Part shown: one piece after another, positions 18,874-27,705 of the stretch
Layout of the letters: the number at the start of each line of letters is the position of its first letter
How positions within the stretch are numbered: the first letter of the stretch is position 1
IMG/VR virus record: IMGVR_UViG_3300035145_004080
Span: 1-33,831 of that record
Strand: one strand, 5' to 3'
Source of the DNA: a virus
DNA: 33,831 bases
The notes under the pieces: generated by a model
Database searches by the model: none
The model's input: only the letters and a program-made list of their open reading frames with translations
Told to the model about the DNA's origin: nothing
Made by a program: the position numbers and the translations under genes

Positions 18874-19835
18874 TAATCAATTTCTCCTGCAAAAGCAATC
18901 GATTCAGAGTTTATTTGAATACTGTTATCAGTATCTATTCCTGACGTCAATTTTAAAGTTTTTATTTCTTCTATACTATCATTAAACGGTAAAATGTTAT
19001 TATTTTCTTCTGAAATATATGCAATATTTCTACTTAAAAGTGGTACGTATGAAAAACTTCCTGCATCATTTTTTAAAACTCTATACGTGACTCCATTTGC
19101 AAACATTTCTTCATATTTGAATTTTCTTTTGACAAGTGTTGCATTTTTATCAAAAACAACTTCTTCTTCTAAGAAAGGCTCCGAAATATCACTTCTTAAT
19201 AAATCCGTATTGTTATCTTCAATAATTTGAATAACATCTTTAATAAAAATCTGTCGTCCTCTTGCGTCTTCTCCGTTATTGCATATGTTAGAATCTATTC
19301 CTAACAAAGATGACGTTGTAGTAAGAGATCCTCTGACTTCGTCTATTTGGCCTAATATGCTAATAGAATTATGAAATCTTTGCGATGAATATGCATTATA
19401 GTAGTTAGGATAATACACATCTTTAAAGTTTCTTGTAACTTCTAAGTTTTCTAGATCTTGAAATGGTGAAAGGAACAAATCGTCAAAGTCTTCAGAAGAT
19501 TCAGTGCCTATAGTTTTTTTTACAATATAATGATTAATGCAATCAATATTCATATCTTTGGCATTTTCATTAAAAGATATAAACTCACCTTTATTCAATA
19601 CGCTTGCATCTTTTTTATACTCTGGAAAATTTACTATATTGTTTTTAAATAACTTAGACAGGACGCCTCCGGGTATAGCTATTTTCAACTGTTTATCAAA
19701 ATCATCTTTTTCTTCAATAAAGTTTATTTCATTACTTATAAGATATTTTTCTTGAAACGTAGCATTATCTTTGTCAACAAAGACAAACTTTTCATTTGGT
19801 TGTTCTATAAAACATATTTTTTCATTAATAAACAT
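18873..19835 (-). CDS. Unrecognised putative baseplate-associated protein, 320 aa
   Basis: A 320-residue protein starting MFINEKICFIEQPNEKFVFV. The N-terminal 60 residues look like short beta strands; the middle contains YYPNYYNAYSSQRFHNSISI and a GEDARGRQIFIKDVIQIIED stretch; the C-terminus is acidic. No domain is recognised. The gene starts 2 bases after the stop of the LamG/gp7-I-like gene and ends in a TAATG overlap with the 1858-residue gene, so it is bracketed by structural genes and probably co-translated with both. In P2-type gene order the gene after I is a tail fibre gene (H), but this protein shows no fibre repeat, so I do not call it that. Confidence 0.65.
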   Translation of the reverse strand: MFINEKICFIEQPNEKFVFVDKDNATFQEKYLISNEINFIEEKDDFDKQLKIAIPGGVLSKLFKNNIVNFPEYKKDASVLNKGEFISFNENAKDMNIDCINHYIVKKTIGTESSEDFDDLFLSPFQDLENLEVTRNFKDVYYPNYYNAYSSQRFHNSISILGQIDEVRGSLTTTSSLLGIDSNICNNGEDARGRQIFIKDVIQIIEDNNTDLLRSDISEPFLEEEVVFDKNATLVKRKFKYEEMFANGVTYRVLKNDAGSFSYVPLLSRNIAYISEENNNILPFNDSIEEIKTLKLTSGIDTDNSIQINSESIAFAGEID

Positions 19836-19837
19836 AT

Positions 19838-22800
19838 TTAGTATTTGTTTCTTTTGCTTGAAATTCTAGGAGTTTGCACGTAATAGGCGTCGTGCTTTTC
19901 TAAATCATAGATTTTATTTTTATAGTTATAATTAAATCTTTCCAGGATATGAGACTCATATACAAAATTAAAGCCTTTAAAGGAAAGCTTGCTAGGTATC
20001 ATTTCAGTCAACATTTCATTCAATATATTATCAAAATATTTAAAAATTAAATACAAAGAATCATAGTCAAATAATTTCTTCTCATCAAAGTTAGAAAAAT
20101 ACTCATCTCTTATTCTTCTAAGCTTCTGATAATCGTAGTCGGTTCTATTTTGTTCAGTCAAAAAATTATTATTAAATTCATCTAAATTTAATAAAATCTT
20201 ATTTATTTGATTATTAATCATTTTAGAGCTAACAAAGTCAAAGCTAAACAAATCTATTTCGTTTTTGAAATGTGTATTCAATAGTTTGTCTGAAGGGTTT
20301 TCGTTTTTGTTATCATAATGCCTTCTGTTTTCTTCTTTGCTAAAACTACCTATAGTAATTAGGTTGTTATCTATATTATTAACTGCATTTACATCTTTAT
20401 ATGATCTGTTAATTTTTATTTTTCTAAAACTATTTTCAAAATTCGAATTTTCATTGCAATAAAGACGAATGTTGTTTAAACTGTTGTACGTGTAAATATC
20501 GTATATATTGCTAGTAGAAATATTGTAAATATTGTTGTTTCTTATTTGTATTTTTTCGTTTATAACTTTAACAATGCAATTATTGTCTGTCCCTTTAAAG
20601 TTTAAGTTTTCATCTTTAATAGACAATATATCTTGTATATGATTTTTAACTTCTTCAAAAGAAAGCTTTTTTCTCCATACTGCTACAGATGAAATTTCTC
20701 CTTCGAAAGCCGTAGGTGTTAAATTTTCAAAAACGTTGTTAATCCTGTTAATGTCAACATCATCTATATCATAAGAATATTCACCGACTCTTAACGAAAT
20801 TTCATTGTTGTAAAAAGATAGCGCATCTAAAGAGTAAATGTTTTTTCTAATCTTTATTTGTTCTGACACGTTTTTGTAAAATGCTGTAGTGTCGTACGTA
20901 TTGTATTTATCAAAATGCAAATCTATTTGTAAAATATCAAACTCGTCATCAGAGTTTGTGTCATATTCATAACTCACACATACATAATTAGCAACATCAA
21001 ATATGTTAACATTTTCTAAAACTATGTTTTTTCTGTATAAAGGATTAACATTAATAGGATCTATATCTAAAACTAAATCGCAAAAGTCTGAATCTGAATT
21101 TTTAAATTTTGCGTATAAGTTTAAAAAACAGTTATTCTTGACGTCAAGCCGGAATATGCTTTGTTGCAAATTAAAGTCTAGGTGATCTTTTTTGTTTTTA
21201 ACAATACTTTTTATATACTTGTCGTTTTTTATTAAGTTGTTAAATTCAAATATAGACTCAATCGACCAATCTTTTGAAAGACCGGATTTTAAAATATCGT
21301 TATCTTTGTACTTTATGTTCTCTATTTCAAAAAAAGGTTTGTTTATAGGAATTCCTGTCTCTGAAAATTGTGTTTGTAAACTTTGGCTTGTTTTGTCAAA
21401 AAAGTTCATATTATAAATGTCTATTTCTTCTTTTTTGCTTTTCAAGCGAGACAAGTCTAACATGTTATTAAATGATTTTTCATTAAAAGAAATAAATTTA
21501 TTGATATCAACGCCAATAGACTTGATAAGTGAGTTAATACTGTGTCTTGTTCCTTTAGACCTTATAATATCTTGAGAGTTAACTAATATTTTTTTCCAAA
21601 CAAGGTTTTGAACTTTAACAAAGTCATGTTCAGATATTACATCATCGTTTTCTAAATTTCTACTTTTAACTTTTTCCTTCGAAATGTTCTGAAATATTGG
21701 TACAAAGTCTACATTGTATAGTTTACATAAATGCTGAATTTGTGCATTAACATATTTCTCGTTATTTATGTCATCATAATCACATTTTTGCAAATTTGAA
21801 ATAGCATCTACGTGCAGTTTTAACTGATCAAAAAATCTAGCCCATATAAGACATATGTTTGACAAGTTGTTATTCTTGTTATTTGCTTCAAATCCTAAAT
21901 TGCTATCCTGACTACCAATAGTAACAACATTTGCTTCAGGCAAGTCTTGTGAAATGTAGTCCGGTTTATTTTCAAAATTTCCGGAAGTTATAAAATAATG
22001 TTTTGGAATCAGTTTAAAAATAATATTTGCATTATTTATGTCATATTTTCTCGCTTCTGTCAGTAAACCTGATCGTCTATTTACAATTTCTTGAAAGCTT
22101 CCTATGATTACTGGCGAGTATTTTTGTATCTCTTTAGACAACATAGAACTAAATGATTTTAAGTTACTAGTATCTGTTATTGTGTTGTTTTCATTGTCTA
22201 GAATTAAGCCGTGATATTTGTTTCCTGAACTGTCTATTACTAGGTTAGAGTTTGTGTAATCGCCACCAGGCTCGTTAAATTTTAAATACAATTTTACAAA
22301 GTCGTTTGTAAAAATATTGTCATCTTTTTGCAATTTGACTACTTTTCCTTGACTAAGTCTATCAAGATAAATAAACTCATCAAGTGCTCCAGAAAAGTTA
22401 TTGTATTGTATGTTATTATATTCAAATTGTTCGCTATTACCAATAATAAATTCTACGTCTTTTTTTTGAAAATCATTTGAAAATAACTCGAAGTCTAATG
22501 AACTAATTGTAGTGCTATCAGTTAAATTTCCGTTAATCAAAAAAGTTGTCTTGATTTTTTTTATATCATTAACGCTACAGTTAATTGTTACATGAAAATT
22601 ATTATTTATAACATCGCTGTCTAACGTATGTGTCTCTAAAAAGTAATTATTCCCAAGAACAATAAGGTAATTTAAATTCCATTGTATTCCGCTTTTACTT
22701 ATAAAACAGACGAATCCTTCTTTTGTTTGGTCATTTTTTATTTTTTTAAAAATAACCTGATTATCTGTATTAATATTGACATTAGCAATATTTAACCAAA

Positions 22801-23314
22801 ATCGAAAAGAATAGTTTTCTGTTTGTGGTGACAAATAACCTTCGTTTAATTTATTGTTATTAAAATCGTTAAGCAAATATCCTTTTTTATCTTTTATAAG
22901 AACTTTTTCTGAACCAGAAAACTTTATACCACCTGTATGTTTAGGATAAATGTTTTCCAAGACATATTCTGTATAACCATCTAAGTCATTAAAATATTCA
23001 TACACTTCGTTTTCTTTTTTGTCATACGGATAGTTTATAATACTCTCAAAAGAGTACGATACCTTGTGTACTGCTGAATCGAAAAAGACATGATTTGAAA
23101 AGTCAGAGTAGTCTATATTTTTGAATTGTGAAGAAGAAAGTATTTCATTCGCTGTAGTTTTATCAGAAATATTTTTAATATCTTTAAACGCGCTTGTGCT
23201 TATATCTCTATAATTGTCGTTTTCTGTAATGTTAATTTTACTTTTTTCTTCTTGCGCTACTGTAGTAAAATTATTTTTCTTAATATTTTTAAAATAAGAG
23301 TCCAGATTTTTCAT
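19838..23314 (-). CDS. Baseplate wedge protein of gp7 / P2 gpI type with LamG-like domains, 1158 aa
   Basis: A 1158-residue protein with several parts. Residues about 127-371 look like a concanavalin A/LamG-type domain (SFRFWLNIAN at 169, GALDEFIYLDRLSQGKVVKL, then LYLKFNEPGG and DSSGNKYHGLI). Residues 487-602 hold the tail-protein-I/gp7-like core: ICLIWARFFDQLKLHVDAIS, LVWKKILVNSQDIIRSKGTR, then HSINSLIKSIGV. The KSKGTRxSIxxLI pattern is the hallmark I use for the P2 gpI/gp7 wedge family. A second LamG-like domain is likely between about 680 and 920 (EGEISSVAVWRKKLSFEEVK). The wedge protein bridges gp6 to the tail fibres in the baseplate. The ATG overlaps the end of the preceding gene by TAATG. 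Confidence is good for the wedge-core assignment and moderate for the exact LamG limits. Confidence 0.76.
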   Translation of the reverse strand: MKNLDSYFKNIKKNNFTTVAQEEKSKINITENDNYRDISTSAFKDIKNISDKTTANEILSSSQFKNIDYSDFSNHVFFDSAVHKVSYSFESIINYPYDKKENEVYEYFNDLDGYTEYVLENIYPKHTGGIKFSGSEKVLIKDKKGYLLNDFNNNKLNEGYLSPQTENYSFRFWLNIANVNINTDNQVIFKKIKNDQTKEGFVCFISKSGIQWNLNYLIVLGNNYFLETHTLDSDVINNNFHVTINCSVNDIKKIKTTFLINGNLTDSTTISSLDFELFSNDFQKKDVEFIIGNSEQFEYNNIQYNNFSGALDEFIYLDRLSQGKVVKLQKDDNIFTNDFVKLYLKFNEPGGDYTNSNLVIDSSGNKYHGLILDNENNTITDTSNLKSFSSMLSKEIQKYSPVIIGSFQEIVNRRSGLLTEARKYDINNANIIFKLIPKHYFITSGNFENKPDYISQDLPEANVVTIGSQDSNLGFEANNKNNNLSNICLIWARFFDQLKLHVDAISNLQKCDYDDINNEKYVNAQIQHLCKLYNVDFVPIFQNISKEKVKSRNLENDDVISEHDFVKVQNLVWKKILVNSQDIIRSKGTRHSINSLIKSIGVDINKFISFNEKSFNNMLDLSRLKSKKEEIDIYNMNFFDKTSQSLQTQFSETGIPINKPFFEIENIKYKDNDILKSGLSKDWSIESIFEFNNLIKNDKYIKSIVKNKKDHLDFNLQQSIFRLDVKNNCFLNLYAKFKNSDSDFCDLVLDIDPINVNPLYRKNIVLENVNIFDVANYVCVSYEYDTNSDDEFDILQIDLHFDKYNTYDTTAFYKNVSEQIKIRKNIYSLDALSFYNNEISLRVGEYSYDIDDVDINRINNVFENLTPTAFEGEISSVAVWRKKLSFEEVKNHIQDILSIKDENLNFKGTDNNCIVKVINEKIQIRNNNIYNISTSNIYDIYTYNSLNNIRLYCNENSNFENSFRKIKINRSYKDVNAVNNIDNNLITIGSFSKEENRRHYDNKNENPSDKLLNTHFKNEIDLFSFDFVSSKMINNQINKILLNLDEFNNNFLTEQNRTDYDYQKLRRIRDEYFSNFDEKKLFDYDSLYLIFKYFDNILNEMLTEMIPSKLSFKGFNFVYESHILERFNYNYKNKIYDLEKHDAYYVQTPRISSKRNKY

Positions 23315-25206
23315 TATAGTACCTTAAAGCTCATGTTTTTATTTTCAATAAAAGAAGACGTATTGTTAAAACTATCTGTAAATTTAAATTTAAAATTTAT
23401 TCTCTTATTTTTATATAATTCGCTTATAAATACATTTGCTTTATAACATACACCATCAAATTTCATCTTAGTTGCATGCTTCAACAGATCAGTATCTTTG
23501 AAGTCATATAGGATTTCTCCTGTATCAACATCATATATCTGATAATATACGTCACTTAAATTCTCGCTTACAAGATCTAAAGGAATCTTGGAAACTGTAT
23601 AATTTCTTTTTGTATTAATAAAATGTGTTGAAATTATATATGCAGAATTATTTCCGTTTAACTCTTTGTCAAACTTTGTAGTAACATATAAGTTTTTATT
23701 AAAGTTTTCTTCTAGGTTACTCTGTGAATCAAAGTCTAAGTAAAAGTAGTCATTTCCTAACAAGAACTCCGGCGGCGCTTCTAGAGGATCACCTGCTTCA
23801 GGACCGCTTAAAAATATTTTTTGATTTATTTTTATTTTTTTACTCGAAGACGTGCTTATATAGTTTAAAACTTCTGTAGTAATAAAATCCATATAATCAA
23901 TAGAAATTGATAATCTGTCAGCAACTTCTTCACCTTGAAAGCTTTTTACTTTAGCATTAGTAATATCAGCTTGCGTTAGGCTTTCCAAATGCAAAATAAC
24001 TTTTTCAGAGTTGATTTGTGTAGACAGCTCTAAGTTTAGCTTGTCATAGTTTGCAGGCAATATAACATCATCAACATAAAAATAATGTGACCCTGAAGTC
24101 TTTGCTAGCACTTGCTTGTTATATAAAGTATTAGTAATATATGATGAATCATCTATTAGAACATCAAGGCATGGAACAAACTTTTTGTTTACCAAATGTC
24201 TACTTCCGACTCTTTTCGCAAAGTAAGTCTTGCTATCAAAAAGATTAGCGTCGCTAAACTTTATAAGAAACCCAAAATTGTCTCTGTCAGCACCGTTTAT
24301 ATAGTCATTTATTATGCTGCTTATATTAAATTTAATGTCTTCATCACCCTCAGATACTGTAACGCTATCAATTAAGGAATCACCTATTTCTCTTGATGTT
24401 AATATACCTGGGATAGACCATGTTGTATTTTCATTTAAATCAACAAAGTTTGTAACATATGAGTCTGAAAAGTTTTTTATGTCTTTGCCTATTCCTTCAA
24501 TAAAGCTATCTTTAATTTTATATAACTCTAAAGTATAATCTTTAGGCTTTTGTATTCCTGTAGAAACATCCTTTAATATTACTTCGCTATATACATTATT
24601 AAATGCTTCTACATCATTGTTAAGTGCCCATTTTTCTAATAAATCGTCAATATTAAATTTTATTAATATACAACTATAATCTCTTCTACAGAATTTATTA
24701 ATATTTGCGTTTATTACGTGTGTCATGTTGACAGGCAATGTAAATTCTGTATCACCTAGTTTACCTTTAATATTTTGAATTAAAACTAACTGTCCATCTG
24801 CTGCGTATGCCGTGATATTTAAAGTTTTGTTATTTGTGTTGTTTGTATTTATACTATTAACTACGATAGCAAATTGTTCCGCATATGTTTCTTGCGATAA
24901 TCCTAGAGTTCCAACGATTATATGCCCTTCAGGGTCTATAGTACCATCGTTCGTATTGACGTCTGATTTGATAATAAAAGTTGCAATATTTCCAGAAGCA
25001 TCTTCTAAAGTAAGACTATCATCATCAGCAACTAATTCGCCTGTAAATTCGAATTTTGCCCATGAGTATGAGTTTTTATTTTCATTATATAGTTTAAAAA
25101 GATCTAGAGTAGATGCTTTACCAAAGTTTGATTTAATACCTTCGTTATAGTCGGTATTCATATTTGTAACAAAAGTATCTTTGTCTGACAAGAATTTGAT
25201 TATCAT
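23314..25206 (-). CDS. DNRLRE-like structural protein with inserted domain, 630 aa
   Basis: A 630-residue protein whose start (FLSDKDTFVTN, then ASTLDLFKLYNE at 31-42) and later strand (DYSCILIKFNIDDLL at 176-190) match the layout of DNRLRE-type jelly-roll domains, in which a proline/threonine entry is followed by a SRxLIKFD strand. Downstream NFVDLNENTTWSIPGIL and GFLIKFSDAN, then AKRVGSRH, continue that pattern as in marine phage structural proteins. Between the two halves sits an insertion at about residues 52-172 (SLTLEDASGNIATFIIKSDV through LVLIQNIKGKLGDTEF). The gene lies between gp6/J and the gp7/I-like wedge. An AAGGA ribosome binding site precedes the ATG. DNRLRE domains elsewhere bind carbohydrate or serve as structural beta modules; in this phage a baseplate accessory role is inferred. 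Confidence 0.72.
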   Translation of the reverse strand: MIIKFLSDKDTFVTNMNTDYNEGIKSNFGKASTLDLFKLYNENKNSYSWAKFEFTGELVADDDSLTLEDASGNIATFIIKSDVNTNDGTIDPEGHIIVGTLGLSQETYAEQFAIVVNSINTNNTNNKTLNITAYAADGQLVLIQNIKGKLGDTEFTLPVNMTHVINANINKFCRRDYSCILIKFNIDDLLEKWALNNDVEAFNNVYSEVILKDVSTGIQKPKDYTLELYKIKDSFIEGIGKDIKNFSDSYVTNFVDLNENTTWSIPGILTSREIGDSLIDSVTVSEGDEDIKFNISSIINDYINGADRDNFGFLIKFSDANLFDSKTYFAKRVGSRHLVNKKFVPCLDVLIDDSSYITNTLYNKQVLAKTSGSHYFYVDDVILPANYDKLNLELSTQINSEKVILHLESLTQADITNAKVKSFQGEEVADRLSISIDYMDFITTEVLNYISTSSSKKIKINQKIFLSGPEAGDPLEAPPEFLLGNDYFYLDFDSQSNLEENFNKNLYVTTKFDKELNGNNSAYIISTHFINTKRNYTVSKIPLDLVSENLSDVYYQIYDVDTGEILYDFKDTDLLKHATKMKFDGVCYKANVFISELYKNKRINFKFKFTDSFNNTSSFIENKNMSFKVL

Positions 25207-25221
25207 CTTACTTTTTCCTTA

Positions 25222-27078
25222 TTAATCCGCGACGATTATTTCTATATCGTTTATTGGGTACCTTAACTCAAATATTCCTCCACGTGGCGGTAAAATCAAA
25301 CCATTTTTATGTTGATTGACAGGAGAAAAAGTTGTATCTTGATAAGATAATATAGAAGCACTTTCGCTAAAAGTTGTTTGTGTATTTGATTTTGATAATA
25401 TTGCATTGATTTTTGGTGTTATAATTGATGCAACGCCGAAATTAACTTCAATTATTTTATATATTTTGTCAATGTCAATAGGCATCCCGATGTCTAACAA
25501 ATCAAATCTCATAAGTGTAATTAAGTCATTTGTAACCTGAAATACGACATTGTCAGGAACATGATCAGTCTTCACTCTTATTTTAATTTTAATTCCAAAA
25601 TTAAAAATTGGTGCATCAAGAATATTATATCTATCTCCTAACGCTCTATACTCATTTAAGTACTTTGAAATGTTTATTTTTAATGCATCTGTTGCATTAC
25701 TATAAAAGCCTTCCTGGTCTTTGCAGACGACAAACAGATCTTTTTGCTGTGCAAAATACATATTGTCTAATGCTGCCACTTTGTTTATTTTTCCAAAGTC
25801 TGTAGGCATTGTCATAAGCCTAGATAATAAATCTTCTCTATTAATAATTCTAGACTGGCTCTTTAAAGACATAGGAACCATTGACAATAATTCTTCAAAT
25901 GTAGGAGGAACATCTCCCCCAGACGCTTTAAATTCGTTATCGACAAACAGTGAATTTGTTATTGTTTGTGTATTGACTTCACTTTCATTTTTAGGATACG
26001 AAATTAATAGCGTGTCTATTTTGTTAATGCTATTTGACGGTACATTATGATCAATTCCTCCACCATATTTATATGTAACTGTTACTGACCTTCCTTTAGG
26101 AGATATTCCTAGAGTATTTGACTTAAGAAGATCTCCAGGGGCCATATCTATTCTTCCTATAACATCTTTGCCTAGTATAGGTAGCATTAAGTCTTCCGGA
26201 TTAGAAAAAGCGTCATCTTTAACGTTAAAGTTATCACCGTTACCAAATCTTAATATTGTTTTAGAATTTGCATAATCTTCTTCTATTATATATCTGTATG
26301 CTGCCGGCGCAATGGAAAGATAACCTTCGTCTTCAGATCCTTTAACTTTTTTATATACAACATCTTGACTTAAATATTCAACTTCATGATATTCGTTTAA
26401 CAAGTCATCTCTAACTGAGATTATTTTTGTTATTTCTTCGTTTTCAAGTGTAAAAGAAAGAAACTTTCCTGAATCGTTAGAAAAATTAATAGTTTCTTCG
26501 CCTGTTTTTGCACTCGAGCAAATTCCTTTTTTGGTTACTAATAAGTTAACAATGTTTCCGTTGTCATCTTCTTCGCCTACAGATATTTTTGAATTTTTAC
26601 TAAAGTCTATATCTTCTATAAGCATAAATTCTATACCTGTGTTAGAAGATAAAATTGTGCCTTTTTTAACTATTGGCACTAAACTTTGTTGTGGTATTAG
26701 CTCTTTATTAGAAGATAAATTATTATCAATAGGTATCTGAATAGAAAAAGTAACTTCAGCTGAAGCTGGCGAAGCTTTTGGTGCCTTAATGTTTGCTTTT
26801 TGCAAATGCTTCGTAATGATATCCGGGTCTGTTGCAGTTGTATAATCTAATTCATTAAACTGCTGCTCTGCATAATAGACTAAAGAGTCACCTACAATAG
26901 AAGCAAAGTCTAGAAACATTCCGCCAATTGAAGTTTCAGAAAAGTCTACAATATGTTCTGAATAGAACTCATTTGCATATGAAAGCAAGTCTTTTCTAAA
27001 GTCATTAAAAGTTTTATTGCTAAACGTTCTATTTTTGTTCTTGTTTTCTAAATATTTTTGAAGCTTGTTGGATGACAT
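25222..27078 (-). CDS. 6: Baseplate wedge protein gp6 / P2 gpJ family, 618 aa
   Basis: A 618-residue protein, close to T4 gp6 (about 660). The N-terminus has the family's signature: IVDFSETSIGGMFLDFASIV (residues 44-62), LVYYAEQQFNELDYTTATDP (67-86) and HLQKANIKAPKASPASAEVT. The middle shows GDNFNVKDDAF and ISPKGRSVTVTYKYGG, then SRIINREDLLSRLMTMPTDF, the usual J-family segment, and the C-terminus has LPPRGGIFELRYPINDIEI. gp6/J dimers join the baseplate wedges into the ring around the hub and drive the hexagon-to-star change on attachment. It starts 3 bases after the gp25 stop, in the P2 order W-J. The family assignment is firm. Confidence 0.93.
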   Translation of the reverse strand: MSSNKLQKYLENKNKNRTFSNKTFNDFRKDLLSYANEFYSEHIVDFSETSIGGMFLDFASIVGDSLVYYAEQQFNELDYTTATDPDIITKHLQKANIKAPKASPASAEVTFSIQIPIDNNLSSNKELIPQQSLVPIVKKGTILSSNTGIEFMLIEDIDFSKNSKISVGEEDDNGNIVNLLVTKKGICSSAKTGEETINFSNDSGKFLSFTLENEEITKIISVRDDLLNEYHEVEYLSQDVVYKKVKGSEDEGYLSIAPAAYRYIIEEDYANSKTILRFGNGDNFNVKDDAFSNPEDLMLPILGKDVIGRIDMAPGDLLKSNTLGISPKGRSVTVTYKYGGGIDHNVPSNSINKIDTLLISYPKNESEVNTQTITNSLFVDNEFKASGGDVPPTFEELLSMVPMSLKSQSRIINREDLLSRLMTMPTDFGKINKVAALDNMYFAQQKDLFVVCKDQEGFYSNATDALKINISKYLNEYRALGDRYNILDAPIFNFGIKIKIRVKTDHVPDNVVFQVTNDLITLMRFDLLDIGMPIDIDKIYKIIEVNFGVASIITPKINAILSKSNTQTTFSESASILSYQDTTFSPVNQHKNGLILPPRGGIFELRYPINDIEIIVAD

Positions 27079-27081
27079 ATA

Positions 27082-27663
27082 TTATCTTGCTGCCTTTATA
27101 TAGATTGTTAATAACTCATTTTTTGCTTTAAGCAAAGGTACGTCATATTTTATATTTATTTCATAGATAGATTCGTTTGTTTTATTTAAGTCATTTAATT
27201 TTTTGCTTGAAAAAACATTATCTACTGTTAATTGTGACTGTGACTGTACAAATTCATTGCCATTATTATTTTGGTCTAATTTATCATCGCTTACTTTGTT
27301 GCTATAGAAACCTTCTAACATAATAGAAGGCATATATTTTTCAACTGTTGAAGATATCTCTTGCATTAGTATATCTTCTATTTGATCTTTTGTAAGTTGT
27401 GTATTTGAGTAAACAATTGAAAGACTAGTTCCAAAGTCAGGAAACCCTAACCTCTCGCCTTTTTGAGTAAGTATCAAATTTTTTAAATTATCTTTAATTT
27501 GATCAATCGCATCAAAATTCATTTTGAACAATGTTTCTTGGTTGTTTTCTCCTAGACTTAAGGGTGTCTTAAAGCCAATTGGCTTTTTAACACTTTTAAG
27601 AGTTTTTTCTTTTAATTTGCCAAACTGTCTTGTCTGGCTAATTGTTCTTCCAAGGTTTGACAT
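27082..27663 (-). CDS. 25: Baseplate wedge protein gp25 / P2 gpW family (lysozyme-like fold), 193 aa
   Basis: A 193-residue protein, longer than T4 gp25 (132 residues) because of about 45 extra N-terminal residues and an extended C-terminal part. The diagnostic core is DAIDQIKDNLKNLILTQKGE followed by RLGFPDFGTSLSIVYSN (residues 51-87), the family's GERxxxPxFGxxL motif, then a helix with ILMQEISSTVEKYMP. gp25 is a wedge component that contacts gp6 and the sheath and nucleates sheath assembly; despite the fold name it has no enzymatic activity. The extra N-terminal segment is Lys-rich (KLKEKTLKSVKKPIGF). The upstream ribosome binding site is weak (AGAAAG). It follows the spike gene by 42 bases. 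Confidence 0.94.
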   Translation of the reverse strand: MSNLGRTISQTRQFGKLKEKTLKSVKKPIGFKTPLSLGENNQETLFKMNFDAIDQIKDNLKNLILTQKGERLGFPDFGTSLSIVYSNTQLTKDQIEDILMQEISSTVEKYMPSIMLEGFYSNKVSDDKLDQNNNGNEFVQSQSQLTVDNVFSSKKLNDLNKTNESIYEINIKYDVPLLKAKNELLTIYIKAAR

Positions 27664-27705
27664 TGTTTTTACTTTCTAATAAATAATACATCTATAAATA
27701 TCATT

